From Cadophora sp. MPI-SDFR-AT-0126 (lineage: Eukaryota; Ascomycota; Leotiomycetes; Helotiales; Ploettnerulaceae): 64,000 bases of DNA. A model generated the notes under the pieces. The model was not told where the DNA came from. It worked only from the letters and a program-made list of their open reading frames with translations, and did no database searches. The stretch covers positions 1 to 64,000 of the forward strand of contig JAGMVK010000016.1 of NCBI GenBank assembly GCA_020747065.1, written 5' to 3'. The position numbers and the translations under genes are program-made. Every line of letters starts with the position of its first letter. The first letter of the stretch is position 1. Below, piece by piece: positions 20,710-33,375 of this stretch.

Positions 20710-23700
20710 CCACGAGACCTGTGGGCCGACAGCCCCCTCAGCGCTCTCTCAGTTCAACGGGTGCTATTCTACAGCGGCCTCCGCCGCTTAGGACACACTC
20801 GCAGCAGTTCACATCCTCGTCGCCAACGCGGAGAGGCAATGAGGGCGGCTTTGGAGACTTGACTTTTGATGGAGAGGTGGCTCGCCCAAGAATTGGGACT
20901 TCGCGACTGAGGGTGGAGGTATCAACGGAATCGAAGCAAGCAGATGCCGTGGAGTCTCCAAGACCATTGTCTGCAGCGACTCCCACTTGGAAACCGTCCC
21001 TGCCTCCTCGAGGACGACCGCAACTTCACTTCGATGTGCCGAGTGTCATCAACCCGAGGTCGGCGCAAGAAGAGGGACAATATGATACTACAATCAAGCC
21101 TATGCCTCTCCCAGTGAGGCCTGGACAGTATGTTCCGCCTCTATCGGGGAAGCAGCGACCGCTGCCAGTAAACACCAACAAGAAGGATGCCCGCCCAAAG
21201 CCATATACATTGGAAGTCCCAGCAATTGCTCCTCATTATCCACCCAATGGTAAGTGATCTCGTAGAACTATGGCTGCTACCATGCTAAAACTTCACAGGA
21301 CATGCGGATTTCTATCCATGGACTGGAAACCACCCCGAAGACCAGTTTTCCGAGCCTGTTATCCGCCAGGGGTATTTTGACAAAGCCCAGATGACACAAA
21401 ATGAGACGGGCTCGGCCAGGTCCGCTATATTTCCTGCCCTCAAGCACAAGAGCGGGTTGCAAACGCTCTCTTCTCTTTTCACCAACGTGCTTGCTCAACG
21501 TAGAGCGCATGGTCAAATAAATTCGGCATCCACGTTCAAACCACCACCTCGAGTGACTGTGACAGATACAAAGCGGGAAATGTGGTTAAAAGACCTGGCA
21601 AACCCAACAATCTCCTTACGACGTCTCAGTCGGTCGATTCCTCACGGAATAAGAGGCAAGGTTCTTTTGGATCAATCCTTGAGTAAGAACATACCTATCG
21701 AAAGAGCTGTTTGGTTAGCCAAATGCGTTGGCGCAAATGAACTCCGATCCTTTCGTCGGAAAGGTGCCAGTGGAACCTTCGCAATGGGTGGGGAAGCGAA
21801 GTGGATCCGGGATTTTACCGTTTGCGTTGAACAGTTCTTGGAGAGCATTATCGGATCATGCGGCGAGAAGGACTTCAAAGCTCGAATAACTTATGCGTAC
21901 GTAATCTCCATACTAAAAAGATTTTCTGGCTGACAATACCTATCAGAATACGACTAGCCACACACTTTCATGCTGAGCATCTACTGGATCGAGAGCATTA
22001 CATGGATTGGCTCGTGTCCTCACTTGAGAGCACCCCCCAGACAAAGCTTCCCATGTGGCTTCTGATTACGCAGGTCTACTGGAAAGAACTCTTGAGATAC
22101 CGGAAATATGGGCGTCGATTATCGGCTGCGCTGATCAGCCATTTAGCTGAGGTACGTGGCCCACTTTATGCTTGGACATTTGAGGTACTAAAGAGAATTT
22201 AGATTTCAAAGCATACGGATCATGATATTCTAGCCCCTCTTTCCGATCGATTGAAGGATTTATTGAAAGGATTAATGTCCACGAGCACTAACAACTTTGT
22301 TTCGCCCAGAGTGTGGGCTATACACAAAGAAACAATCACGTTGAATCTTGGATCTGGAGATCCCGAGTTTCTGCCAACCCTTGCAATAATCGACAGACGT
22401 AATTCGCGCTTCAATGCCACCGGCGCCTCGAAGGAGCCTACTTCTCGGCAACGCCTTATTACGGCCTTGGACAAGACTCTCAGAGAACCATTCTCAAACG
22501 ACTTACCTCGGATATGCTGGGATATCGACGGGGACAAAACAATGCTCATTCTAGCCCTTCTTGAGTGGTCAGCGTCATCCTATCGACCGGGCACTACGAA
22601 AACTTTTGTTGCAGCACGTATAATAAGATACTGGGCTAAGCTCGGGGCAGACGTCACAGGAGCCATACTTGGCTTTCTCGATTCTACATTTAATCTCTCC
22701 AAAATCAATAAGCCTGCGTTCTTTCACTTGGTATCGGAATTGGCACGGTCAGATCATTTCTCCACGCCAAGGTATCTCCAGTGGCTAGTAGCCCGGGGCG
22801 GTATTTACGACTCTGCAGATGTTGCGGCGGACGGGCCTCTCTCTACTCGACTCCTAGCAGAACTTCCAATGAGCAATACTAGCGACAGCATCTCCGATCT
22901 CCGTACCGCATTAATGGATCGCGCAGATTTGTCAACGGCTGATGAAAATGATCTGATACAGGACTGTTTAGTATTCATGAATGGGAATCTACCGGGCATG
23001 CAAACTGGTGTGGATCTTGACCTAGAATCAAGAAACTGCATTGAGACAAGCAACCTTACGGAGATTCCATCAGACTTGAGTAGAACAATAAAATCGGAAT
23101 TGGGGCTCTGGCTGAGACAGAAAGTGAGGCTGCAAATGGTCCAGCCCACCATACCGCCACTGGACGACTGGGATGTGTCGCCTATGAAAGGGGGAAGTTC
23201 TGCTATTACGCGAGCAGACTTCAATACCGTCCGCGGGTATCTTGAAGATCTCAGCGACTACTCAATGCTGGCTGATGTGCTGAAGATCGTCACGAGCTCC
23301 AACGACACTGAGGTTCTAGCTTCATGTACTGATACCCTAGACCTACATCTCGAAACGTTTTCCGCCATCGGTGCATTGAATGGGCTTTTCGATATTCTTA
23401 TGGGTCGGCTGCAGGCTTTGACTGAAGAAACCGATTCCGTTCCTCGGGGCTTTCTAGTGTCCCTTTTGGATCTTGCGTCCAGGCTACCACGGGAGAACAT
23501 TGTCGCACAGCAGCTTGCTCAACAATTAGCCAGAAGTGATCGCAAGACCGCAGCAGATGCGTGTTCGCCAGTCTCTGACCACATGGCAATTGTGGAAACA
23601 GCAGAAGTCGATTTTACCGACGAAATTGAAAGAGTGTTGGCAAGTGGGAACAGTATGGACCAGGCTACTCTCGAAAGACTTTTCCACCGCATCATATTAC

Positions 23701-25337
23701 GATTGGAGGAGTCTTGGGAGAAATTTCCAGAACAACAGCGTAGCTGTGCCTTGTTACTCACCCGCCTTCGGACATTTGATGCTAAGCAATTTGATGTACT
23801 GATGGCGGCGTGGGTAAGCCGAGTCCTACATAAAGAGAGTCGTCCAGGTATGATGGAAGTATTTGGCCCTTTGATCAGCTTCGGATGTCTGGCTCTTCGC
23901 GATGTCATGACTAGCTGCGGGTTGAACAACGAGAAACACCCAAGAGAAGTAAATGTTGCCCAGTCGTTCACATCTCGCATCGCTCAGGAACTTATACATC
24001 TACTTGTTGCCCACTGCAACCTTCCAGAGGTCATGACACTCGAAGAGACTTATCGTCTCCGAATTAAGCAGTCGCATGCACAGAAGGACTTCCCCACGGA
24101 CACACTGCTCATCGTTCGTCATGCATTCGAGGCTGCATTAGCAGCCATCAACGGAAGCTCCCAATCCCTTGGCTTTCAGGCTCTGTTTGCAAGTCAGGAC
24201 ATGTACGACCTTTACCGATACTACATTTTGATGGATGCGGTTGCTTTTACGCAGAATTTGATATTACCCTTACTGCAGAGCTCCAATTCAGATGTTGTGG
24301 ATGCTATCAACACCACTGTCGACAAACTTCTCTTGGCCAGTGGTGCCAGCGAGCCTATCGCCCCTGAACTGCTTCTAAGCATCGCTGATGACCTGTCTTT
24401 ACCATTTTGCCAGGTCAAGCTCGCAACAATGCTGCAAGCTCAGGATATTACCTTGGATGCTGATCATGCTGAGTCAGGGCATCTGGCTGCCTTCGATCGT
24501 GCAATAGAATCTGCAGTGGAAGCTGGAAGGGCAACTTGGGCAAGCATTATACCCTTGCTCGATGTTTCAATCTCGCGACATCTCCGACAACGAGCCGACA
24601 CGCAATTCCTAGGCTTATTTCCTGACCCCAAAGGCAGTGGTGGTCCTTGGGTCCATAGCCGCTTGACGCGTGCCGAGAATCTTCTGCGTATTGTTGATGC
24701 AACCGCACATAGTATATCGACCTCGCCTTCTCAGAACTCTACGAACATCAGTCTTGCTTCAGACATGGTTATCACCCTTAACGGCGCATGGCTTCTTCTC
24801 GCGAATTCCCCATCGCAGGATATCAAGGATTCCGTGATTTCAAAGTGGCTCCCACTTCTCCTGTCATTCGTGACTATTCACGTTGGGGCTTTCGAAGTAA
24901 GTAAGCAAGGGCACGAGTGCCGTGCCAAAGCCATACTCGCACTCTCCGCGGTCTTCCTCCATTTGCGGGCTTTGGATACAGGCCCAGAAGCCATCAGAAA
25001 CTTGATTGAGCAGACTTTCGACCTAGCACTTCACTTGGTGGATAATCTACCCGAGGACATGCGCCAGCAATGCATCCGCAGCCTCGGAGACACCGTGTCC
25101 AACCCATCGATATCTTATTTGTTTAGCAATGCAGCCAACCCGACAGAGTGGTTAGTCCTGAGCCAGAAAGATAAGATGCAATCCGTGACTGGCTCAGACG
25201 GGAAGCCGGCAGAAAAGGAGAAGCTGACGCAGTTCCCTTTAAAGCGCTGGGAGATGTTAGGGGAGCCTACTCCCAATTTAGGAGAGAATGATACAAGTCT
25301 AAACTTGACACTATTTGGGGCAAGGAAGGTAGAATAG
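20706..25337 (+). CDS. SRB8: Mediator subunit 12 (Srb8)
   Basis: Model: exons 20706-21249, 21299-21896, 21947-22151, 22203-25337 (1493 aa, the usual size in filamentous fungi). After a disordered Pro/Arg/Ser-rich N-terminus of about 180 residues comes the Med12 domain (GHADFYPWTGNHPEDQFSEP, VIRQGYFDKAQM), then MWLKDLANPTISLRRLSRSI, a PIERAVWLAKCVGANELRSF block, HAEHLLDREHYMDWLVSSLE and a helical body. MED12 is part of the four-subunit CDK8 kinase module (MED12, MED13, CDK8, cyclin C) that reversibly docks on Mediator and activates CDK8; it acts in the nucleus. No Gln-rich C-terminal tail is present, as in other fungi. The start was chosen at the ATG just after a pyrimidine-rich leader; a mini-ORF overlaps it. 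Confidence 0.95.
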
Positions 25338-26941
25338 TTTTGGAGATGCTGTAGGGAATTTTGTACTGTTTGGCATGGGTAGAGGTGTTGTGTGATTACC
25401 ATGGGTTGGGAATTAGCATGGCGTTGGGTACAGGCATGGATAGACGATGAGACGATACACACGCAATGACACCGAGTTCTTTCGTACAGCCCTGAACATA
25501 GCCGCCATTAAAATTTGCTTCCTCGCAACCTTTTGCCAGGCGGATGGGTTCTCACATCGGTGGATGACTCCGTCGCGGCCGCCAGGATTACTCTTTGGCT
25601 TGAACGTCTATAATACCTTTCGTTACTTGTTCCAGATCGTGTCCTGTTTGGCTATGACCATCGATGCCAAAGTCACGAGGACCTTTGCTGGGCCATCTCA
25701 GAATTTCCTATATAGCCTTGCAATCTGGTCGGTCTAAGCCAAAGAGTGGGTGATATTTTTGTTCGAATTCTCTTTGCTTCAAAGCGGACACCAATGCCTG
25801 TGGCGTGTACCTACTGATGGCAACGATGAGTTGATGTTATTAAGTCTCGTACTGAATTTCGCCCTTCGTCCAGCTCGATTTCCCACCTATCCATCCTCAG
25901 CTCCGGTCGTTCGCGCCCATCAATGAACATCGGTCAAATTCCGCTCGCCTCCTCCTGTGTGAAAGAGGTCTTGTTTTCAACCTTTTTGGGTACATACTGC
26001 CTTGCAGCATAAAGTTCACGGGTGAACGCCCGAGGTCCCCTTAGCTTAAAATCGCATGGCAGCTTGCACCAGCTGGCATACTTTCGTCAAATAAATGCCG
26101 CCGAGTCACATTCATTCTCGTTGCAGATCACAGGGCGATGTTTGCAGCTTTATCCCGGCTTTTAGAACAGTGTCGTACATACACTAGGCTTGTTGTTTTA
26201 GCAGCAGAAAATAGTTTCTATGAACATATGATGACCAAACTGAAAATCTAGGTTTTGGAACGGGACAAGCAATTCCCTGTACATCGAGTAGCAAACCATC
26301 TACTCTGCAGGATCTGCCTACTTCCTCTGGGAGAAAGTGGTTTCGCAGTAAACACGGATTAAATTCATATCTGCGAGCGTGTTTTGTTAGACAATAGACT
26401 GGTTCGAAAGGGCTATGGATTCAATAAACCCAGGTTGAAAGCCTATAAGTAACTTGAAAATCATTGCAACAGTATCATAATCACACTCATGTAAGGAGGA
26501 AGATGGCTTGCAGTTTCATTCAGATCTAGCTATAGCGGTTCGCCGCGATGTTTGTACAAATCGAGAACCCAGTGCAATGTGCCTCGAAAACCTATCCTAC
26601 GATGATCTTGTCCAACAGCGGAGCAAGAACACCCAGCATGACGGACAAACTGTAGATGCCTGACAGGTCGCATGGATATTTCTCAACAGGAAGGGACAGA
26701 TGCATGTAAGAAGAACATCCGGTCAGCGGAACATGAAGCTATATGTCTGCAAGTTTCGAAAATTTATCATGACGTCGAGTTGATTAGAAGGTCGGAAAGA
26801 AATGAAAAGACACAATACGGTATCTAGGGGCAAGAAACAGGAAATATCGGCAATGAAGATGGGAACGTAAGTGGCAGTGACCGGATAATCTTGACGAGGA
26901 CCAGCCGTGCGGCAAGTCCTCAAGTGGGGAATATCGGGCAT
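25338..26941. other. 1.6-kb convergent intergenic region
   Basis: Lies between the ends of MED12 and the RRM gene. No frame shows motifs. Much longer than other convergent spacers here (265-710 bases), so an undetected noncoding RNA is possible but nothing specific supports it. Confidence 0.45.
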
Positions 26942-29900
26942 TCACTCCAAGTCCAACGAATTGTCGGTAGCAGCTGGGTACCCAGCTGGAGTTGGAGTAG
27001 CCGAGCGGTCTTCCTGGACAACGTTGATGTTCGGTGGGGAGTACGTTTGCGTGTAGTAGTTGACCTGTTGTTGAGTAGCAACTGGACTTGAAGCAGGCCA
27101 GTACGATGTTGGCGAGGGGTATTGAGTATAGCCACCGTAGTAGTATTGCGGATGAGTCGGACTACCTGTAGTGGTGGCAGTTGCAGTTGCGCCATGATTG
27201 TAGGATGGACTTCCAGTGTAGGTGAAGTAGGAAGGAGGTGGGTAGACGGTTGGTGAGTACGATGGGGAGTAGTACTGAACCTGACCCGGGAAGGCAGTTC
27301 CCTGGTAGTTGTAATACTGACCACCTTGGGTAAAGCCGTAGGGAGAGGCGTATCCAGGAGACATGTGTGCCAGTGGAGAGGCTTGTGGCTGGCTAACAGA
27401 ACGAGTAGCCGGAGACTGGTACGATCCAGCCAAAGAGAGAGCAACTCTGGCTGGTTGACGGCGGGTGCGAGCTTTGGCAGCCTCTGTATCCTTTTGAGAA
27501 ACTCGAATGGCCCGATCCTGGAGGATGTAGCCAGGCTGGTAGCACATGAGCGCATGAAAGCAGCAGGGAAGGGGATTAAACTTACCATGGCGATTAGAGC
27601 TCTGGTAACAGAGGGCTGTTGTTGGAATTCAACGAAAGCAAAGCAGTGCTTTTGAGTGACTGATTGATGTCAGACAGGAATTTCGGAGGACAATAAGTAA
27701 CCCACTATCGATCGTCGAGTCATTCTTGTGAAGAGTGACTTGAACAATGCCGCCGAATTGTTGGAAGATGTCAAATATCTCGCCTTCACTGATGTCGGTT
27801 GGGAGATTACCAACAAAGATGGAGCGCTTGTCAACGTCGTAGGTATTAAGGTAGGAGCGATGGGCAGGGTCAGATTTGCTGAGACCTCGACCAGCTGGAG
27901 ATCCCATGTTGGCCATGCACTGCATCTTGAACTCGTTATGATTGCGGAATGCCTTTGGAGAGATCAGCACTATATGGATATTGCGATTGATTGGGACATA
28001 CCTGATGAGCAACCTGACCCTCGTCGTACATCTCAAACTGAACCATGACACCCTCATTGAGATTGTAGGCGGCGCGCTCAACTTGATTGACATTTCTGCA
28101 AAAGGAGATTCTGCCAAAATTGCGAAGCAGCTCCTGGACCTCAGACGGGGTGACAACTGGACCATACTTGCGTTCAAAGAAGAACAGGCCTGGTTCAAGA
28201 TAAGAGTCTGATTGTAATGGACATGCTTAGGTACTTACGATGTGCCTTGGCCTTCTCGCAGCGACATGGACGACCCTTGATCAAGCGGCCACGACCTTCC
28301 TTGATTGCACGCTCGGCATCAGAATCATTCTGGCAAGGGTCAGTAAGCGCATGAAGAGACCAATAGTCCAAAGTAAAATGCTTACAGTGTACTGACAGAA
28401 TGCGAATGGCATGTGCTTAGCATCACGACGAATTTTGACGTAGACAGTTCCGTACTCTCGAAAAATTTGGGTAACTGCAACTTCGAGAGCCTCGTCACCT
28501 TCAGATTGGAGAAGACTAAGTGCGTTAGCTGGAGCAAGTGAATTGAAGGAAGCTGAACCTACTTGGCTACGAAGACACAACTTGATGGTGGAAAGATGGC
28601 CTGAGCATCCTCGGACTTGATGAGAACTTGCTCGTTTGTCTTGAGATCACCATCCTCTGACGAGTACTCCTGAATGAATACACCATGTCCATTCTGAGCA
28701 CTACCAATGATTCTAGCAGCAGATGGAGAGGTGCATCCAGACCCCGAGCCTGAAGAGGAACCGGAGCGCCAATTATCGCTCTTAGACGAGCGACCCTTGG
28801 ACTTTGGTCCAGTTGGAGTGCGTTGGCTTAAACGGTGTTGTGGGGAGGTGAAGGGATCCTCAACCTTGCATTGAGAACCATTACGGACGAAAGGTGGCGA
28901 GTAACTTTCCGGGAGTCAGGACCGTACTCAGCTGGAAGCAAGTATGCTAGGAGAGCAACTTACCGAGCGGCAACCTTTCCATCATTGATAGAGAGCTTAG
29001 AGAGCTTACTCATGAAAACACCCTCTTCTGGCATATTAGCAGAATTCTGACTTGAAACATGGGCAAGGACAGCAGTCAGAGAGAACGAAGCCAGCGAAGT
29101 CAACAATGCTAAACTTGGGTAAAAGAAGTGAGGACGCGGACTTCAAGATTCAGTCACTGGCTGAGTGGTATAGTCAATCATGATAAAGCATCAACCACAG
29201 CTGTGTATTATGGCGGTGCCATTGACGCGTCTTGATCTTGAAATCCATAGAGACTGCGACACGGCCAGCGATTACACCGGGAGAAACAGACAACCGATGG
29301 ACAAGGACTGTGGAGGCACGTCTTTGTAATGAATGGTGGATGGGTGGGATTGAACAGAGGACGCGTTCTAGGGATACAGCCACTGACTGCAGGTGGAAAC
29401 GATTGAGAGAAGGCATTACATGGAGTCATGGCCTTCTCGCAATTTTCAAATGAAGACCAAAGATCACAGAGTTGTACTCGGGAATTTGCCAACATCCAAA
29501 CCGTTCGATTTGATGAGCAAGACGCGTTGGAAATGGGGTTCTTTAAAGTTGTGATGATCGAAAGCGGGTTTGGAAGATATAACACGGTGCAGAACGAACG
29601 TGAAGTACAGGTGATGCTGAGTGAAGGTGTGCAGCGACATCGAGAGCACCGTTGCCAAACTGAATTGAAGCGGAAATGAAGCGAGTATGTGGAGTGAAAT
29701 TGACCGTCCCGAGTAGCAGGAGTAACTCTACAACAAAAGGAATATCCTTGTAGAGCTGGTACTGAGATGAAACTGGAGTTTGGAGGGCATATGGAACGAA
29801 GCAATGTGCTTGGAGACGCGTCGAAACTTGCACACACTATGCTGAAGGAACAGGAAACTTGGGGAAAGAAAGGCATGGACAAACATAGACCAAATCTAAC

Positions 29901-30077
29901 TCGAAAAGTGAGAATGGAAAGACGAAACTCACCATCACCTAGAGTCTGGGGCAAATTATCATCGTCAGCATTGCTTGAAGCACTGCCACCGAAGGTGCTT
30001 GCTGGAGAGGGCTCGACGGAAGAGTCCCGGCCGGCCTTGAAATTGGGAGCTGAGGGAGTGCCTGTTGAAGAAGACAT
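26942..30077 (-). CDS. three-RRM RNA-binding protein (Rim4-like)
   Basis: Model on the minus strand: exons 29933-30077, 28964-29027, 28563-28904, 28386-28515, 28239-28329, 28002-28189, 27706-27952, 27586-27659, 26942-27535 (624 aa; phases agree). RRM 1: CVFVANL (RNP2, split by an intron) with MPFAFCQY (RNP1). A central RRM-like segment: LFFFERKYGPVVTPSEV. RRM 3: RSIFVGNLPTDISEGEIF with KHCFAFVEF. The 190-residue C-terminus is Tyr/Pro/Ser/Gln-rich (YYNYQG, YYSPSYSPT, YYGGYTQYPSP), a prion-like low-complexity tail. Yeast Rim4 has the same plan and represses translation of meiotic mRNAs by self-assembly; whether this protein is a true orthologue is uncertain. The acceptor at 29027 (CTAATATGCCAG) was chosen because it alone restores phase after exon 1, giving a 905-nt first intron. 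Ends at Ser-Leu-Asp-Leu-Glu. Confidence 0.85.
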
Positions 30078-33000
30078 GGTGATTCGGAAGGAAGAGCAGA
30101 GTGGGATTGAGTGAGAGAGAAAGTGGGAGAAATGAATGAACGAAAGGATGAATGCAGTAAGCAGAGGTCGAGAATGAAAGGAACGAATGTGATGAGTGAG
30201 TGAGTGGTTGGGGGATGGAAGCCGTATGCGTGCGTGAGTGTGTGAGTGCGTGGAAGAAGAGAAGTTCGCGACCTTGGAGAAGAAACGAATGAGAAGGAAG
30301 AAAGATTAGAAGATGGACGATGGAAGAAGGAGCAGGAGGCCGTCTTTATAGAAAGCCAACCTCGGGGTCCTCGTCTAATGGAAGACCGGAAGAACAGGTT
30401 TTCCGGCCCGGTGTAGGTATATCGGAGAGGAGAGGCGAGGTGAGGAAGAGAGTTTGACAGGTGTTTGCTTTGCTCGCTTCTACTTGGGTGTAGGTCTAGG
30501 TTTAGGTCTAGGTCTAGATCCAGGTCAGTCTAACCAAGCAGGTCTAAGTTTAGAGGCTGAAAGGGGAAGGAACGGCGTTAGAGGGAGAGGGAGGGGAGGA
30601 ACTCGAGTGAGGGGAGGAACTCGAGTGAGGGGAGGAACTCGAGTGAGGGGAGGAACTCGAGTGAGGGGAGGAACTCGAGTGAGGAGGGAGCGGAAGCGGA
30701 AGGCGCGTTGTGCTAGTTAATGATGATTGATCGATCGGAGTGCAAGTGAGTGAACGCGGACCGGACAGAGGGAAGGAAGCGCGACTATGATGCCTATCTC
30801 GGACGGACTTGCTTGCTTCATTTCGTGGGGCAACCTCATCACTCTAATAACGAGAGGAGAGAAACACCTCATTGAACACCTTTGTCCAACAGCCACTGCT
30901 TCTGTCCAGGCTTGGCCTAGAGTGTCACAAACGGCCTGGCAGTCTGTCTGTGTATGCTCTGTTACGAGCCAAGACTGCTCCCAATGCCCGTTGTGATACG
31001 CAAGCAAGATATCTATAGTGCCTCAACTAAGCAAAGCAACTGATGCGTCAGTCGAGTATAACTTTCAGGTTGGAAAGGAATTGCCCTTTTATCCATCTAC
31101 CCAGGCCATCTCCACGCTTGTGTCGAGCCTCGTTCCCAGAATGGTTCAACCGCACAGTAAGATCACACTTGTAGAAATCAGCAATATGCTGAGAACTAAG
31201 CATCCTGGTGTCATGCACGTATGGGACTTGACAGTGCAAATACTCCAAAGCCCCATCCAGCTCCTGTGATTCAGAACGGATACAGAAATCATTTAAAGGT
31301 GCCATGAAGTAGTCAACGGCTGAGAAGACACACTCATTTGCAACAAGCAGCCGTACTGCGACCGATTCAGGAGGACGTAGCATCCATAAAACTTCCAGGT
31401 GCTCGAAAACGGATAGTCACTGATGTGGAGAGATCCGATGTTCGAAGCGAGAACAGAATTACACTCGGCTTCAGCTCAATCTGTACTAAACGAGGACAGT
31501 GAACCTTGCACACGCAAGCGAGCTTGGCTTATTCGCTCTTTGTGAAGGCTAGGCCTTCCAAAAGTACCCCATTCAATCCAAGATAATGCATTCCTTAGGT
31601 ACAGACATAATCTAGTCGAAAAGTTGTCCCTGGTAGAAGAACGTGTGCTGAAGATGTGCTTAGCCTCCTCTCCAAGGCAGCTTTTGTATGGTTGAGGTGA
31701 CGTTGATGGACAATAATGCATTGAGAATGGAATTTAAAACGTACATACTCATGGCTTTTGACCCCAAAAACCCTTGAATTCAAAGGAAAGGTTGAAACGG
31801 CCGCGAGGGAGCACTTGTGCTATAACTTCCAAAAGAATTGGAGATATTACAACAGCTGCTCAAACCACGAAGGCAGTATTGCAGGAAATGCTAGCGCGGA
31901 ACAAAAAATTCTCCTCAAGACGGCTTTGCTAATAGATGAGAGCAAGCAAGAGCGAACAACACAATTACGAGCGAGAGTAAGCAGACCTAGGCCCCTTTGA
32001 TGTAGCCTTGCTACCTCTGTAGGCTGCAGCTCACCCGATAAGCCGTAGAGTAGACAAAGAAACGAAAAGCAAGACTTTGTGTGATCAAGGAGAGAGTTGA
32101 AGGATCGGGGATACGAGATTGGTAGCGCTTTAGGAGATTTTGGAACGATGTTCCGGTTCCATGGACGATGGCGGACAATATTTGCACATGCTGGATCGCC
32201 TGCTCGGACCTTTCCTATTGTGCATGAAAGGATCACCAGCCAAAAGCTGCCGAGACTGTGGCTCTAATTCCTCTCTACGATGCATATCAGATGGAATAAA
32301 GCCTCCATACCGCAGAAGCGAAGCCACGTCCCATTCCGAATATAAGTTGATGACGCCTGGAACAGAAGCGGTTTCACCGAAGTTCAGTTCTGCATCTAGC
32401 AGCTTTTCCTGAATTTCTGTTCTGGGTCCAAGATCACAAGTGAGAGTCGTCTTGAACACGCGGTTTGAGATTGCCCCCTTGACAGGAAGTGATAACGAGC
32501 ACGGCAAGTCTTCTCAGCATTCCGAGCACGCAGAGATGCAAGCTAAAGAAAAAGTCATGAACTCAAAGGAGGGCGAGCAGAATGCAAGGCATAGTGAAAG
32601 ACCATTTGTGCAAACAAACGATTCCACTTGACCGTGCCAAACGGGGTAGGACTGCATCACAAGCAACATCCACACACTGAAGAATCAATTCGACCGCCTT
32701 TCGACAGGAACAGCCGCCAGTTTATCTCATGGGACCAGTGCCACTTTCAGCTACATGTAAAAGGGCCGCGGCATTCTCAAGAAGCTTCAAATTAAACCCT
32801 GAGCCTGATTGAGGTATCTTCAACAAGAATAACCTGGCTGCCTGGTATGGAGCCAATTAAGTCAGATCGTCAAAGTGCAAGCGCTAGGAAACATTCCAAT
32901 TACTGTAAAGAGTAGCTCAGGCGATAGAGATAATATCAAAGCATCATCAAACGCCTATAGCAGGTGTATGGCTGCGGACTCAATCCAGAATTTGGATCGA

Positions 33001-33375
33001 GACGTCCTCCTCTGTTCTTCCCAGCTCTCATGTATGCGGATGCAATGGCAAATTCGACTTCAATCTGATTTGTTCCTGCCATCGAGGAGAGTACAGCGGC
33101 CATGTGAAGGAACAATGGCGAGTAGAGACGCAGTTTCGACTGAACTACCGAATGGACAGTGGGCAAGAGTGTGATGCGAGTTTCACGCTTGTGCAAAGAA
33201 GGAGACGGTCACGTGAGACTGGAATAAAGGAAGTCGCGTCCCTCGCGGTCAACGCGTCCCTGCACCTCGGGTTTTCGAGTTATTTGCCCTCTCTCACGAT
33301 TTCACAGCAAGCCCAGGACGTGGACATGTCTCCCATTTATCAGTCTGCTGATGAAGAGACGAAGAAGCCGCCGCA
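30078..33375. other. 3.3-kb divergent intergenic region between Rim4-like gene and APC5
   Basis: The longest gap in the window. The left 650 bases are purine-rich on the plus strand (leader of the RRM gene) and hold GGTCTA hexamers (30484-30530) and an 18-bp array (30598-30689). The remaining 2.6 kb has no recognisable gene. A minus-strand frame at 32130-32507 (with motifs like PRTEIQEKLLDAELNFGE) has amino-acid composition that looks coding, but I find no start, partner exons or family, so it is not called. Confidence 0.5.
30598..30689. repeat. 18-bp tandem repeat, five copies
   Basis: Five near-identical copies of an 18-base unit (GGAACTCGAGTGAGGGGA), each with the palindrome CTCGAG. It lies about 520 bases upstream of the Rim4-like start, in its promoter or leader region. 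The plus-strand reading (Gly-Thr-Arg-Val-Arg-Gly repeats) is an artefact of unit length. Confidence 0.95.

Noticed and set aside
30454..30720. Plus-strand frame with Gly-Thr-Arg-Val-Arg repeats
   Set aside because: Artefact of the 18-bp tandem array; no start context, splice sites or homology.
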